Assembly: GCF_021869535.1 (NCBI RefSeq)
Contig: NW_026262735.1
Span: 558,001 to 622,000 of the forward strand
DNA from: Mytilus californianus
Lineage: Eukaryota; Mollusca; Bivalvia; Mytilida; Mytilidae
Length of the DNA: 64,000 bases
Reading direction: 5' to 3'
Notes under the pieces: generated by a model
Told to the model about the DNA's origin: nothing
Databases searched by the model: none
What the model saw: the letters and a program-made list of their open reading frames with translations, nothing else
Translations under genes and position numbers: made by a program
Shown here: positions 22,723 through 33,696 of the stretch, piece by piece
Layout of the letters: each line of letters begins with the position of its first letter
Position numbering within the stretch: position 1 is the stretch's first letter

Positions 22723-23334
22723 AGTTCACGTCAAACAGTAACGCCTAAGGTTGCAAGTACTGTAGAACACAGTGGTAAAATGCATACATAATATTTTTTA
22801 ATATCCCTGCTAGTATATAGTCAATAGTGATCCTCTTGTTTATCCGTCATCCAGTCCCTCACACTTTGGTTTCCTGACGTTTCAGTGCGTATGCACGAAT
22901 CTAAAGATAAACTAAATTTTACTAATACAAAACATTTCCACAAATTGTTTACAGAATATTTTAGCGATCAAACTGTCCTAGTAAATAGTATCCGGTTAGT
23001 ATCATTTCTTTATGAAATAAACTGCTTCGCTGAGCGCAGCTATATACGCCCACAGAGATCCAACCATGAACAGTTGGGGCAGAAGTGGACACAATATTCA
23101 AGCTTAATACAGGTCTGAATTTGGATTGTATTAAATATTTGACTTATTATAGGTTTCTGAATAAATGTAGTCAAAGAACTTGAAATTGGTTATATGAATG
23201 ATTTCTTGCTGTTGTGCAATACACTGTGCTGTTGCGCAATACTTAGTAAATCTGTTGTCAGACTATAAACAAATAAAGTTCAATTAATTCTCAGTCATAT
23301 TAGAAATTTATGAAAATGTAAACGTAGATTACAT

Positions 23335-23783
23335 CAATAGATGTAAACAATTCACCAAAGTTTCATACGAACTGCTGAAAGCATTTTTTGATTTTTTGTC
23401 CGAAAACTGGAAAATCCCACTTTATAATGAATAAAACCCCATAACTCAGAAATCTAATATGTAAAATTTATTAAATTCTAAACGGAGCTTACATCAATAA
23501 ATATAAACAACTCACCAAAGTTTCATACGAATTGCTGAAAGCATTTTTGATTTTTTGTCCGAAAACTGGAAAATCCCCAACCCCGTAACTCGGAAACGTA
23601 AAATCTAAAATATATAAAAATCGAAAGGGAGCTCATGTCAATAGATATAAACAATTCACCTCAATTTCTTGCAAGTTGGTGAAAGCATTCTTGAGTGATT
23701 GTCAGAAAACTGGAAAATCCCCCTTTTTTAATGAATTAAACCCCTTAAATCGGAAATGTAAAATCTAAAATTTTTTTTTTTTT
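23335..23783. repeat. ~150-bp tandem repeat, three units
   Basis: Three units starting at about 23335, 23498 and 23640, each with ATCAATARATRTAAACAA, CACCAAAGTTTCATACGA and CGAAAACTGGAAAATCCC or close variants. The array is cut within the third unit by the Penelope-like elements and resumes at 28627-28720. Confidence 0.8.
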
Positions 23784-23984
23784 TTTTTCAAACATTTTGG
23801 TAAAACTTTCCTCAAATGCATAGATTCCCATCGCCAACATACATACTTAAACCTCAAGACTTGACACCGTTTTTACAGAGTCGTAATGACTAATTGCCTT
23901 TTTACTAGAAATATATATATAATTAATTAACGGTGTTTCGGGATTTTTTAGCTAAGTTCTATTTTAGCAAGGGTCCCTTCTCAA

Positions 23985-26125
23985 AAGTCTCCCTATTTAA
24001 AAGTCTTGTTTTTGCTAGGTGCTCTTTTAAATTTTTACTGCGTTTATACGCAATGATAGGCATCTGTTTAAATATTGTTTTACAATATTCATCTCTGCAA
24101 AATTTGCCAATATTTCTTAATAGCTCTGTTAAGATTTATAACTGTGGGGTTATATTTAGTTACTAGTGTAAGTGGAATTTCCCTTTTTCTAAAATTATCT
24201 GACAGAGTACTGCATCGTTTAATCTTGTATTTCACATCTTTTATGTTTTTTGCAGTTTCCAACTTATCATAGCCTCTATCTATAAGTTTATTCTCCAAGG
24301 TCAGAAGATGTTTGTTAAGATCAGTTTCGTTGCTATTGTTTCTTATGTGACGAATTGTTTCACCTATTATAATACTTTTAAAAGTATGTTTAGGATGTGC
24401 ACTTGTAATTGGGAGATACTGATAAGTTTCAGTTGGTTTGACATGTAACCTGATGTCAAGGACACCACTCGATTTAAAATGTTCCCCTTTGTACACCTCA
24501 GTATCTTAGTACGTCACTTCTGTATTGGAGAAATTATACGTAAACTTAAGTAGAGGGTCAATGTTGTTTGCAATTGCAAAGAACTCATCAATTTGTGATT
24601 TGTTGCACTCTGTAATCATGAAACCATCGTCACGATATTGACAAATCATACTAATGCTATTTTTAAATTGAAATATGTCTAAGATTTGTGTAAGTATTGT
24701 TGACAGATGCAGATCGGTGGCAGTGGGTGATAATATTCCACCTTGTGGCGCCCCTATAACTTGTTTATATAAAGTCCCATTAAATTGGAACTCATTGTTT
24801 TCCAATATAATTTTTGCAAAAGATATTAGATCTAATTTGTTTGGTACAATTTGATCTAAGAAATTCTTGGTTGTATCTAGAAAATTGTCAATGTTCATGT
24901 TTGTACACATTGAAGTTACATCATAGGCAATTAGTGTACAGTTATGTACACAGGTCTTTGACTCTATCCTATTGATAAAATCTTTTGTGTCTTGAATGTA
25001 AAACTGTAGTTTCCTCAATAAAGGTTTTAATATTAAATCTAAAAACTTTTCAATTCCTCTAGTTGGAGAATTGCATTTATTGATTATGGGCCTGAAAGGC
25101 ACAGCTAATTCTCCTCTTTTATACCCATCTATTTTGATAGCTTCTAATGAGTCTTGCTGAATTTTATGTATTTTAGGAAGAAGGTACATGTATCCATGTT
25201 TAGGATTCTTGCAGTCACTTAAGAAGTTATAAGTGTGCTCATCAATTTCTTTGTTTGCAAATAGTTTATTTACAATCTTCGAAATAGATCTAGTGATAAT
25301 CTCTGTGTTTGTGTGATTTATTTTCTTGTAATGATCACTGTTTAAGTGATTAGTTCCTGCATTAATATAATCTAATGTGTTTACGACCACAGTTGTGTTG
25401 TTTTTATCTGCCTAAGATATATAGATGCTGTCATCTTTTATAAGATAATTGAAAGCTTTACGCTCTGCTAGTGTTAGGTTGTGTTTGAACTGTTTAACCT
25501 TTAATCTAGAAATTTCAAGTTTTGTATCAGTTATGTAACATTCAAGGGCATTGTTTCCGTTAGGTGGAATATGCCCTGTTTGTAAGTATAAAGGATGGAC
25601 TTCTTTAATTGTGTTCGTAGAGTAGTGAAATCTACATCTCAATTTTCTAGCTAGTTCAAGAAAATCCATCATGATTTGTTTACGTATGTAAGTACCTGAA
25701 ACTTTAGGAGTAGGAATAAACTTCATCCCTTTTCCCAAGAGGAGGTATTCCTCATTTGTCAGTAGTCTACTTGACAAGATCAACACAAACTTTTTGCAAG
25801 ATTCTTCTCGAATCTTTCTTGATTTATACTTGTTATTTAGTTTACGGGTTTTAAGTTTTTCCCGTTTTCGTTTGTTCCTATATCTACAGGAACTCTTAAA
25901 TCTTCTGCAAACCATCCTAACAGTAAGAGTAAATTGGTAAGACTGTTTGCAGAAGGAAGGGCAGCATATGGCAGGCATGCGCAGTGCACAAAAAACTATT
26001 ATCCAATAGAAGCTTAACAAACGATAACACACAGGTGAATGAAATGATTTCATATTTCCAATGATAAGATAAACACATAATATTCCAATATTATAACAAA
26101 TCCAAGTGAGATAACGCACACACAA
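23985..26125 (-). pseudogene. Penelope-type reverse transcriptase, broken
   Basis: One frame runs through 25412-26125, 24506-25390 and 24089-24496. The N-terminal part has ILSSRLLTNEEYLLLGKGMK and LTLAERKAFNYL, typical before the ADK block. The RT then shows LLPKIHKI, DVTSMCTN, GAPQGGILSP, the catalytic QYRDDGF and, in the thumb, KPTETYQYLP and HPKH. Lesions against copy 2 are an in-frame TAG at 25412-25414, a nonsense TAA at 24506-24508 (copy 2 has Leu), a 2-nt deletion near 24090 and a 24-bp in-frame deletion near 24850. The product would copy element RNA at a DNA 3' end. This copy cannot make a full protein. Confidence 0.8.
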
Positions 26126-26228
26126 CTGACAACCTAGAGATTAAAATCCTTAGAAGATTTCACTGAACTACAGTAACTAAAATCCTACACTACGCTACTA
26201 ATCAAATTATTGTATGTGAAACAAAATC

Positions 26229-26858
26229 TTAAAATTTTCTATATTTGTCCTTTGGCTTAAAACCACTGCTAAATGTTTGTTTTCTTGGTAGACTTTCTTT
26301 GTATTCAGCCAGTTTGATGGCATATTCTTCCTTGATTTCATTAGCTGTTTTAAAGAACCTGTTTCTTTCTTCAAACTGTTCACCTTTTATGAACTGTTCA
26401 TCTACCTCTTGGACGATGCTGTCCATCTCTTTGCCAACTTCCGTAATGGCTTTTGCAGTAATGCCAGACAGGGAGGAAAGCACTTCCGTTTTGATTCTGG
26501 CATTTAGTTCGCGGACTTGATCTTTAACACCATCTTTTGTTTGATGTTGTAGCATTCTAGGTGTAAAGTTAACTGTTATGTTCATATATGGGGGTAAGGC
26601 TTTAGACTTTTTAGCCAGATTAAGTCCCTCCATAATCGTGTTATAGTTGAATTTAACATCACTCAGGAATTTCAGTTGTTTAACACTTCCATCACATGTT
26701 GGAATAGAAGTAGATGATTCCTCATTAGTGTTTAAAACACTTTCACTAAATATAGGTCTCTTTACTTCTTTTTGTGAACAGGGTATTTCAGAATTACTAT
26801 CTTCCATTTTTTTAGTTTTAAGTTTTAGCTTAGATCTACTTGATTTCATCTGAAACAA
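26229..26858 (-). CDS. ORF1-like protein of the Penelope-like element
   Basis: Intact 209-codon ORF lying 100 bp upstream of the RT frame in the same orientation. It is hydrophilic with a basic start (SRSKLKLKTKK), a Ser/Glu-rich linker to about residue 60, and a largely helical second half with EVGKEMDSIVQEVDEQFIKG and ERNRFFKTANEIKEEYAIKL, likely coiled coil. It ends in a Lys/Arg-rich tail. I recognise no family. A gag-like or RNA-binding role is an inference from its position only. It is absent from the truncated copy 2. Confidence 0.55.
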   Translation of the reverse strand: MFQMKSSRSKLKLKTKKMEDSNSEIPCSQKEVKRPIFSESVLNTNEESSTSIPTCDGSVKQLKFLSDVKFNYNTIMEGLNLAKKSKALPPYMNITVNFTPRMLQHQTKDGVKDQVRELNARIKTEVLSSLSGITAKAITEVGKEMDSIVQEVDEQFIKGEQFEERNRFFKTANEIKEEYAIKLAEYKESLPRKQTFSSGFKPKDKYRKF

Positions 26859-27108
26859 TGATGGCTCGGACCTCCAAAGAATGTGACCTTAAATTAACTG
26901 TCACTGTGTGGGGTTTCTGTTTTTACTCTTTCATTTTCATGTAGACAGATTTATAGTTTTGTTTTTGGTAACTTTAGATAATTCTTCGTTGAGGTTAATA
27001 ACTTGCTATGTCAACGGTGATAAATGTCTTGGGCATGTATGGATCATTGTGAGAAATCTCACTCTGATGCACTCGGGAAGGAATCCAGTGCGTGCTCCGC
27101 CACATAAA

Positions 27109-27191
27109 TCAAATTTACAAACATTTGGGTAAAACTTTCCACAAATGCATAGATTCCCATCGCCAACATACATACTTAAACCTCAAGACTT
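27109..27191 (+). repeat. 83-bp inverted repeat, left arm
   Basis: Begins TCAAATTTACAAACATTTGG and ends AACCTCAAGACTT. It is the exact reverse complement of 28550-28632 and bounds Penelope copy 2 at its 3' end. Confidence 0.95.
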
Positions 27192-27287
27192 GACACCGTT
27201 TTTACAGAGTCGTAATGACTAATTGCCTTTTTACTAGAAATATATATATAATTAATTAACGGTGTTTCGGGATTTTTTAGCTAAGTT

Positions 27288-28616
27288 CTATTTTAGCAAG
27301 GGTCCCTTCTCAAAAGTCTCCCTATTTAAAAGTCTTGTTTTTGCTAGGTGCTCTTTTAAATTTTTACTGCGTTTATACGCAATGATAGGCATCTGTTTAA
27401 ATATTGTTTTACAATATTCATCTCTTTGCAAAATTTGCCAATATTTCTTAATAGCTCTGTTAAGATTTATAACTGTGGGGTTATATTTAGTTACTAGTGT
27501 AAGTGGAATTTCCCTTTTTCTAAAATTATCTGACAGAGTACTGCATCGTTTAATCTTGTATTTCACATCTTTTATGTTTTTTGCAGTTTCCAACTTATCA
27601 TAGCCTCTATCTATAAGTTTATTCTCCAAGGACAGAAGATGTTTGTTAAGATCAGTTTCGTTGCTATTGTTTCTTATGTGACGAATTGTTTCACCTGTTA
27701 TAATACTTTTAAAAGTATGTTTAGGATGTGCACTTGTAATTGGGAGATACTGATAAGTTTCAGTTGGTTTGACATGTAACCTGATGTCAAGGACACCACT
27801 CGATTTAAAACGTTCCCCTTTGTACACCTCAGTATCTAAGTACGTCACTTCTGTATTGGAGAAATTATACGTAAACTTAAGTAGAGGGTCAATGTTGTTT
27901 GCAATTGCAAAGAACTCATCAATTTGTGATTTGTTGCACTCTGTAATCATGAAACCATCGTCACGATATTGACAAATCATACTAATGCTATTTTTAAATT
28001 GAAATCTGTCTAAGATTTGTGTAAGTATTGTTGTCAGATGCAGATCGGTGGCAGTGGGTGATAATATTCCACCTTGTGGCGCCCCTATAACTTGTTTATA
28101 TAAAGTCCCATTAAATTGGAACTCGTTGTTTTCCAATATAATTTTTGCAAAAGATATTAGATCTAATTTGTTTGGTACTTTAAACTTATACTTTGTTCGA
28201 TCAATTTGATCTAAGAAATTCTTGGTTGTATCTAGAAAATTGTCAATGTTCATGTTTGTACACATTGAAGTTACATCATAGGCAATTAGTGTACAGTTAT
28301 GTGCACAGGTCTTTGACTCTATCCTATTGATAAAATCTTTTGTGTCTTGAATGTAAAACTGTAGTTTCCTCAATAAAGGTTTTAATATTAAATCTAAAAA
28401 CTTTTCAATTCTTCTAGTTGGAGAATTGCATTTATTGATTACAGGCCTGAAAGGCACAGCTAATTCTCCTCTTTTATACCCATCTATTTTGATAGCTTCT
28501 AATGAGTCTTGCTGAATTTTATGTATTTTAGTAAGAAGGTACATGTACAAAGTCTTGAGGTTTAAGTATGTATGTTGGCGATGGGAATCTATGCATTTGT
28601 GGAAAGTTTTACCCAA
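27288..28616 (-). CDS. Penelope-type reverse transcriptase, 5'-truncated but open
   Basis: 442-codon open frame. Residues 1-24 come from the inverted repeat; genuine RT begins at about residue 25 (YMYLLTKIHKIQQ). Visible motifs are FRPVINKCNSPTRR (56-69), DVTSMCTN (114-121), GAPQGGILSP (178-187), the catalytic YRDD (217-220), KPTETYQYLP (283-292) and HPKH (297-300). The frame closes after EHLAKTRLLNRETFEKGPLL, where canonical Penelopes continue into a Cys-rich linker and GIY-YIG nuclease. The lack of that nuclease in both copies suggests an endonuclease-free lineage. The N-terminal RT segments are missing, so the protein is unlikely to be active. Confidence 0.8.
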   Translation of the reverse strand: MGKTFHKCIDSHRQHTYLNLKTLYMYLLTKIHKIQQDSLEAIKIDGYKRGELAVPFRPVINKCNSPTRRIEKFLDLILKPLLRKLQFYIQDTKDFINRIESKTCAHNCTLIAYDVTSMCTNMNIDNFLDTTKNFLDQIDRTKYKFKVPNKLDLISFAKIILENNEFQFNGTLYKQVIGAPQGGILSPTATDLHLTTILTQILDRFQFKNSISMICQYRDDGFMITECNKSQIDEFFAIANNIDPLLKFTYNFSNTEVTYLDTEVYKGERFKSSGVLDIRLHVKPTETYQYLPITSAHPKHTFKSIITGETIRHIRNNSNETDLNKHLLSLENKLIDRGYDKLETAKNIKDVKYKIKRCSTLSDNFRKREIPLTLVTKYNPTVINLNRAIKKYWQILQRDEYCKTIFKQMPIIAYKRSKNLKEHLAKTRLLNRETFEKGPLLK

Positions 28617-28632
28617 ATGTTTGTAAATTTGA
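28550..28632 (-). repeat. 83-bp inverted repeat, right arm
   Basis: Exact reverse complement of 27109-27191. The AATTTGAGCTCAT that follows belongs to the interrupted ~150-bp tandem repeat. Confidence 0.95.
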
Positions 28633-28720
28633 GCTCATATTTATAGATATAAACAATTCACCAAATTTTTATGCAAATTATTTAACGCGTTTTTAAGTTA
28701 ATGTCCGACATGTTGACGAC

Positions 28721-29390
28721 GGACGAACAGCGGTATACCATAATACGTCCCGTAAACGGCCGTATAAAAAACCGGGTTTATGAACTTATAATAATAACTT
28801 ATTCTGTCTCGAATTTTCACTTACATGGTCAATGTAAAAGAGGACAATATTTACTAGCGGGCACATTTAACTGCCTTGATACAAATTTGTGATTGCAATC
28901 TAGACATTTAATCTATTTATCACTTAAATGAAGCGGTTTATATACTGCTCACTTATATATTATGTTTTGCTCCCCTTTGTGATTACAACTGTCTGTGTGT
29001 GATGACCAATCCTTAGTATAAGATGTCCAAAGTTGTTGATCCACATGCTTTTATAACGTATTTTCCAGATGATCGGATGTTATAAATTCTGTCTCTGATT
29101 CATCACAGCACCGTTGCTTCATCGATGTGATGGCTCTTTTATACCATGCTTCTGCTACCCTACATCGGTCCAGTATTAAAGTTCCAGTATCAGATTTTAA
29201 CATCTAGTCTTGTCCCACATAGAGATCGTTGTAAGCAAATGCTATGCTTTCGAATGAAGCAGATTTCCTGAAACTAAACAAAAATAGTTACAAATATATA
29301 AAAAAAACTATAACTGTGACTTCGATCACTTTAATATACCCCAAGCCCAAAATTTTGCAATACATTGGAATCCTCTCCCAACACCATTTA
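28721..29390. other. Non-coding interval
   Basis: Begins with GACGACGGACGAACAGCGGT, a phrase common at the edge of molluscan repeats. No supported gene. Confidence 0.4.
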
Positions 29391-29530
29391 ACAGCGAAGC
29401 ACCATCGGTATAAATTTAATATATAATATATACTTCTGTTGTAATAAACCTCACAATTTAACAGCGAAGCACCATCGGTATAAATTTAATATATAATATA
29501 TACTTCTGTTGTAATAAACCTCACATATTC
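29391..29530. repeat. 70-bp direct tandem duplication
   Basis: Two copies, identical as read, of a unit starting ACAGCGAAGCACCATCGGTA, at 29391-29460 and from 29461. Confidence 0.95.
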
Positions 29531-30017
29531 AGAAAAAATTATTTAAAAAAAATCAAATTTAATTTTTAATTGTTCGATATTTGGATAAATTTTTTTACCA
29601 AATATCAATTGATAGTTCGGCGATGTAAGGCTGCGTAGGGAGGCAGCCACTAAAAGTCCAGAGATCCTTGATGTACTGTTTTGGGTTGCAGGAATCCCTA
29701 TTTAAATTATGTAAAAGTCAAGAAACAAGTCAAGATGAGGTCGGCATACGGGAACCGAGGGGCGCGTGATCTTAGAGGAGGCTCAGTGATTTCTATTTAA
29801 TGACTTCAATTGTGAACCTGTTGCTAAATTAGTTCAGTTATGTTCATTATGTCTTGGTATGTCTTACGTCAATTTCTTCTGTTGGGTATGCAAACGGACT
29901 GGTCCCCATCTTACTATACTTAACTGTTTCATTCAGTACAGTATTCGAATTACGTGCAAAATTATTTTCGTATCTACAGAACTTTTTCCGTATTAACAGA
30001 ATTTGAACATATATTAC

Positions 30018-30246
30018 ATCGTCATTTGAATCTTCCGAATCGCAGAGGTGTAAGTCTTCTTTGAGTACATCCATGGTTGACATCATTTCTGGTGTCTCTT
30101 GTATGTTTATCGGAGTTGAGGATGTGTATTTTGGTGGTGCTGCATCTATCCTAAATTTTGGTTTCATTTCATGTTTAGTTTGGGCTTCTACTGGTGGAAC
30201 CCATTTGGCAATTTGGTCAGCTGCGGCTTTAAGTGTTGCCGTTTTT
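30018..30246 (-). CDS. Possible AF4/FMR2-family exon
   Basis: The minus strand is open through KWVPPVEAQTKHEMKPKF and VLKEDLHLCDSEDSNDD. The last phrase resembles the Ser/Asp-rich 'LKxDLKLSxSEDSD' motif of AF4/FMR2 (AFF/Lilliputian) proteins, scaffolds of the super elongation complex in the nucleus. The motif is followed at once by a donor-like GTAATA (starting at 30017), and an AG acceptor candidate lies near 30247. The ORF past the donor becomes composition-neutral, as expected for intron. No neighbouring exon is visible in the window, so it may be a real internal exon of a long gene or an isolated remnant. Confidence 0.35.
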
Positions 30247-30259
30247 CTCCATTAAGTCT

Positions 30260-32260
30260 GTTGTTGGTTTTTCCTGGTGTTTGTTTGTGATGTGTTTCTT
30301 AGCTCAATGTTTTTCTGGTGAATTCTGCTGGGCAGTGAAGGCATTAAAAAACAAAGGTCACCTTGAACCTGACGATGAATATTCATTCATGTTTGATTTG
30401 AACAGTTCTTAACAACTAGAAAATGATAGATGACAGAAATGTGAATTTTCTTACGACTGAATATGAATAATTTTTTTTTCTAAATGTTATATGCTGCTGT
30501 TTCATCATTAAACTAGGAAACGGTTATATTATTTCAGAAATGCTATTCGACTCAGGACGATTTGGAGCTTGACATAATGAATAAACACCTGTCTTTTGTT
30601 CTTTTTTACCTCTACATGTCTTTCAGTTGACTTGTTTATGTCGATGTGTTGCTGTCTCATTGATATGCAACCTACAGTACATTTGGAGACTTACTACGAC
30701 GATAGTCGGACATCTTACCTGTCCGTCATCTCATCTCGGACATATGTCCGACAGTCATAAATCAATTATTTGTCAGGTACAGCTACCTACATGAGCCCTT
30801 TCATCCTTAACCGACACTACGTTTTATATCAATAATAAAGGCGATTTTGTTTTACTAATTTATATTTTGGAAAGTACACAATAAATTATGTCCATGAAAT
30901 CTATTATTCATGAATTAGCCACACTCTATTAACTATAACCGTGGGAAAATTACGGAAATTTATATACATTGAACTTGGTGCTGACTATTCGAAAATTTTA
31001 AAAATTTCAACTTAAATATTAAGAATTCGACATATTTATGTCAATTAAAAAGACAATTTAAAAACATTACTTTCGAGGTCTATAAATCACCTCGATGTAG
31101 ATTATTAAATCAGAATTTTGTTAATTCGGGATGAAAATATAGATTGACTCGTGTAAATAATTTAATGTCTATTTGAATAGATGGAAATAAAACATCATAG
31201 TTAAAAATGTCAAATCTAACTTTTAATTAACTTGTACTTTTGCTGGTCCTTGAATTTTACGATTGCATACCATGCATATATTATAATAAAACCAAGGTGT
31301 TCAATTAACACAAGTTGTCGATCCCCACATAATTAATTTTATGACCGGATGTAGAACAAAAACATCGTAGTATTGTAATCCTATAATAAATAGGTGAATT
31401 TCTTTTTATACAATGTGTACCGGTAATGTTTGCGATGTTGCAAAAAGTCACTGGAATTGTGCTTCTGATCAAAATAATAGTTATATTAATATATTGTACA
31501 TGTTTTGTATCGTTTTCTTTGTAAATTTAAAACCAGAATTTAATTGGCCATTATCTTAATTCTTGGACAGGTATAACGAATACCATCATCATACTTTACT
31601 AAGAAGTGAGAATACTCTCGTGTAGCGGCTCTGGGTGACATTGTTAAACTAATACAGCTGATCGTTTGAGCGGTCATATTTATACTTAAATGATAATTTA
31701 TGATATCAACCCATGTGTTAAAACAACATTCTTTGAAGATAAGATTTATCATAACAGTTTTTGAATTTAATTTATTTTTAACAATGTACCCAGCTTGTGT
31801 GATTACGCTTAAACCAGTATATATTCGGAACAAAAAAATTAAATAGGGCAAACAATGTTATTAACGGATTAAACATTGATTTTGATTAAATCTGGCTTCT
31901 TCTTTATTTGATTATACATAATTTGATTGAATTAATTACCACATAAATTATATTTCATTAAAAATCATATATTTTTTTACTTTTAATTTTTGTCTTTTTA
32001 AGGAAATTACGTAAATATCTAATTTATTCAATAAAAAGTAAATTAAGTACATAACGATTACAATATTGTGTGGTTATTTTTCTGCATGTAAATTTCAATA
32101 AAATAAATTGTGTTTTGTTTATTTAATGGAAAATAAAAATAATAAAGATACACTATGAAATTATAAATGAATGCCAAATATTTTTGAAGTAAATTAAAAT
32201 AAATAAATGAAAGATAAATTCAAATCAATTAGATTATTATTTCCTTTATTATACATATTT
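30260..32260. other. AT-rich non-coding interval
   Basis: Very AT-rich, especially 31860-32260. A short GTCCGTCAT...GGACATATGTCCGAC stretch near 30710-30770 is partly palindromic. I see no gene. Confidence 0.5.
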
Positions 32261-32469
32261 AACATGTGTCAGGTAAACTCGCAAAGGTAATTGTCAGTTG
32301 TGATGTCGACATGTGTATTCAAAAATACAAATGTGGGACCACGATATTAACCCTTCTACAGTACATACATGTATCCCTTACAATTAACATGTCATTTTCG
32401 AATGACTTTATAAAAATTCCTAAAAATATTTGCATCAGTATAGTTCAATATTGCGATTATTAAACAACC

Positions 32470-33051
32470 ATGTCTAAGTTTAAACTTTCACACCGAGACA
32501 ACTTGGAAATCATTGCCCTTTACAGACAGAGTTGGCCCGGTTATGCCATTGTTAGGAGGTTAGCTGAAATAGGTATAGATGTAATCTGGGGTACGGTGAA
32601 GAATGTCATCAAACGATACCAATACGGCAAGATTGGGTATGAAAACTTCAATCATAAAGACCAAAATTGACCGAATTTTCAGTACATAACAGATCAAGAC
32701 ATCAACTTTGTGAAGACAGCACTGACTGAGAATCCAACAAGAACAGCTACCGATATTAAACATATCTTAGCAGACAAAGGCACTCACACCAGTAAGTCAA
32801 CTGTGAGAAAAGCCATTGATGCAGCCGGATTCACATTTTCTAAACCCAGATACGGTCAAATGGTCAGAGACGTAAACAAGCAGAAATTTGCCAGAGAGGT
32901 CATTGCAAGCGACGATCATTTTAACAATGTCATTTTTACAGACGAGTGTTCCGTGCAGTTGCATAACAACAAGATAGTTATCCACCGAGATTACATTACA
33001 TTACATGCATTACAATCTACTGTTAGATTATCGCAAACGTACATTTTTTGA
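32470..33051 (+). pseudogene. Tc1-type transposase, truncated and interrupted
   Basis: The first 66 codons (32470-32670) contain the helix-turn-helix start of a Tc1/mariner transposase (HRDNLEIIALYRQ, VRRLAEIGIDV). After an in-frame TGA at 32668 the same frame continues with KSTVRKAIDAAGF and VIFTDECSVQLH, the first catalytic Asp of the DDE/D triad. The homology ends there, and the second and third catalytic acids are not found. It would have cut and pasted DNA at TA sites, but this copy is dead. Confidence 0.8.
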
Positions 33052-33274
33052 CACAATGCAAACAAAGTCGAAATTATATCATTAAATTAAATTAAATTAA
33101 TCAGTAATATCAATTAAACACATTATTAATTCTTAAAATGAACTTGACCTCACTCATTTTATAAAAGATGTTTACTAGCCGACAACAATTTACAAAATCC
33201 TGCCGACAGCACGAGCTAATATTGGCGGGAAAATACTTAACGGTAAACACGAGTTATATCAATGGGTCAGACTG

Positions 33275-33670
33275 CCAGGGTCAAATAAGTGTATTGATTG
33301 ATGGAGAAATAAAATGATAAGGCTCTTACGGGTATGGAGATGTGGGAATTTATTTTTATACAACTTATTAATTTCCCCGATTTTGAAAAATGATTCAGTT
33401 AGTAGGATTGAACAATTTGGATGTGTATCTTAAATGTTTCTTTTTAGAAATTTTTTATGCATTCACAAAAAATAATTATCCTTTTCTGTTTATTCAGCCG
33501 TAAATTTTTTCATAAATTGGTTCGGCTGATCTAGGTCAAATTCCAGCAGTGATTGACATGAGAAAATAAACGTAGAGGCTCTTACGGGGAATGTGAAATC
33601 GGAAGAAAAATAAGTTTATAGTTTAAAACTGATTAATTTCCAAAGTTTTGAGTGAATAACAATTGATTTG
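33275..33670. repeat. Diverged direct duplication around CTCTTACGGG
   Basis: Two blocks (about 33275-33420 and 33530-33670) share GGTCAAAT, ATTGAT/GATTGA, GAGAAATAAA/GAGAAAATAAA, GGCTCTTACGGG and AATTTATT/AAGTTTAT in order. No coding potential. Confidence 0.45.
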
Positions 33671-33696
33671 TACATGACTTATATCTAGCATGATGA

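Larger units (their letters stand above)
23784..27108 (-). mobile_element. Penelope-like element, copy 1 (long copy)
   Basis: Minus-strand element with, in order, a 209-codon ORF (26229-26858), a reverse transcriptase pseudogene (about 24000-26125) and a short 3' region ending in about 18 A at 23766-23784. It lies head-to-tail downstream of copy 2 (27109-28632), the partial-tandem arrangement usual in Penelope-like elements. The 3' halves of the two copies are almost identical. The GIY-YIG endonuclease found in canonical Penelopes is absent. Confidence 0.8.
27109..28632 (-). mobile_element. Penelope-like element, copy 2 (5'-truncated, inverted-repeat bounded)
   Basis: A 1.5-kb copy holding the second half of the RT and the element 3' region, lying immediately upstream (in element orientation) of copy 1. 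It is bounded by an 83-bp perfect inverted repeat, so an inverted scrap of the element 3' end caps its truncated 5' end. Such 5' inversions and tandem partial copies are known in this class, where the upstream copy acts as a pseudo-LTR. Confidence 0.8.

Noticed and set aside
27040..27120. Possible hammerhead ribozyme near the Penelope junction (CTGATGCACTCGGG...GGAATCC)
   Set aside because: Penelope pseudo-LTRs often carry hammerheads, but the core here lacks the required CTGANGA and GAAA pairing, so I could not support it.
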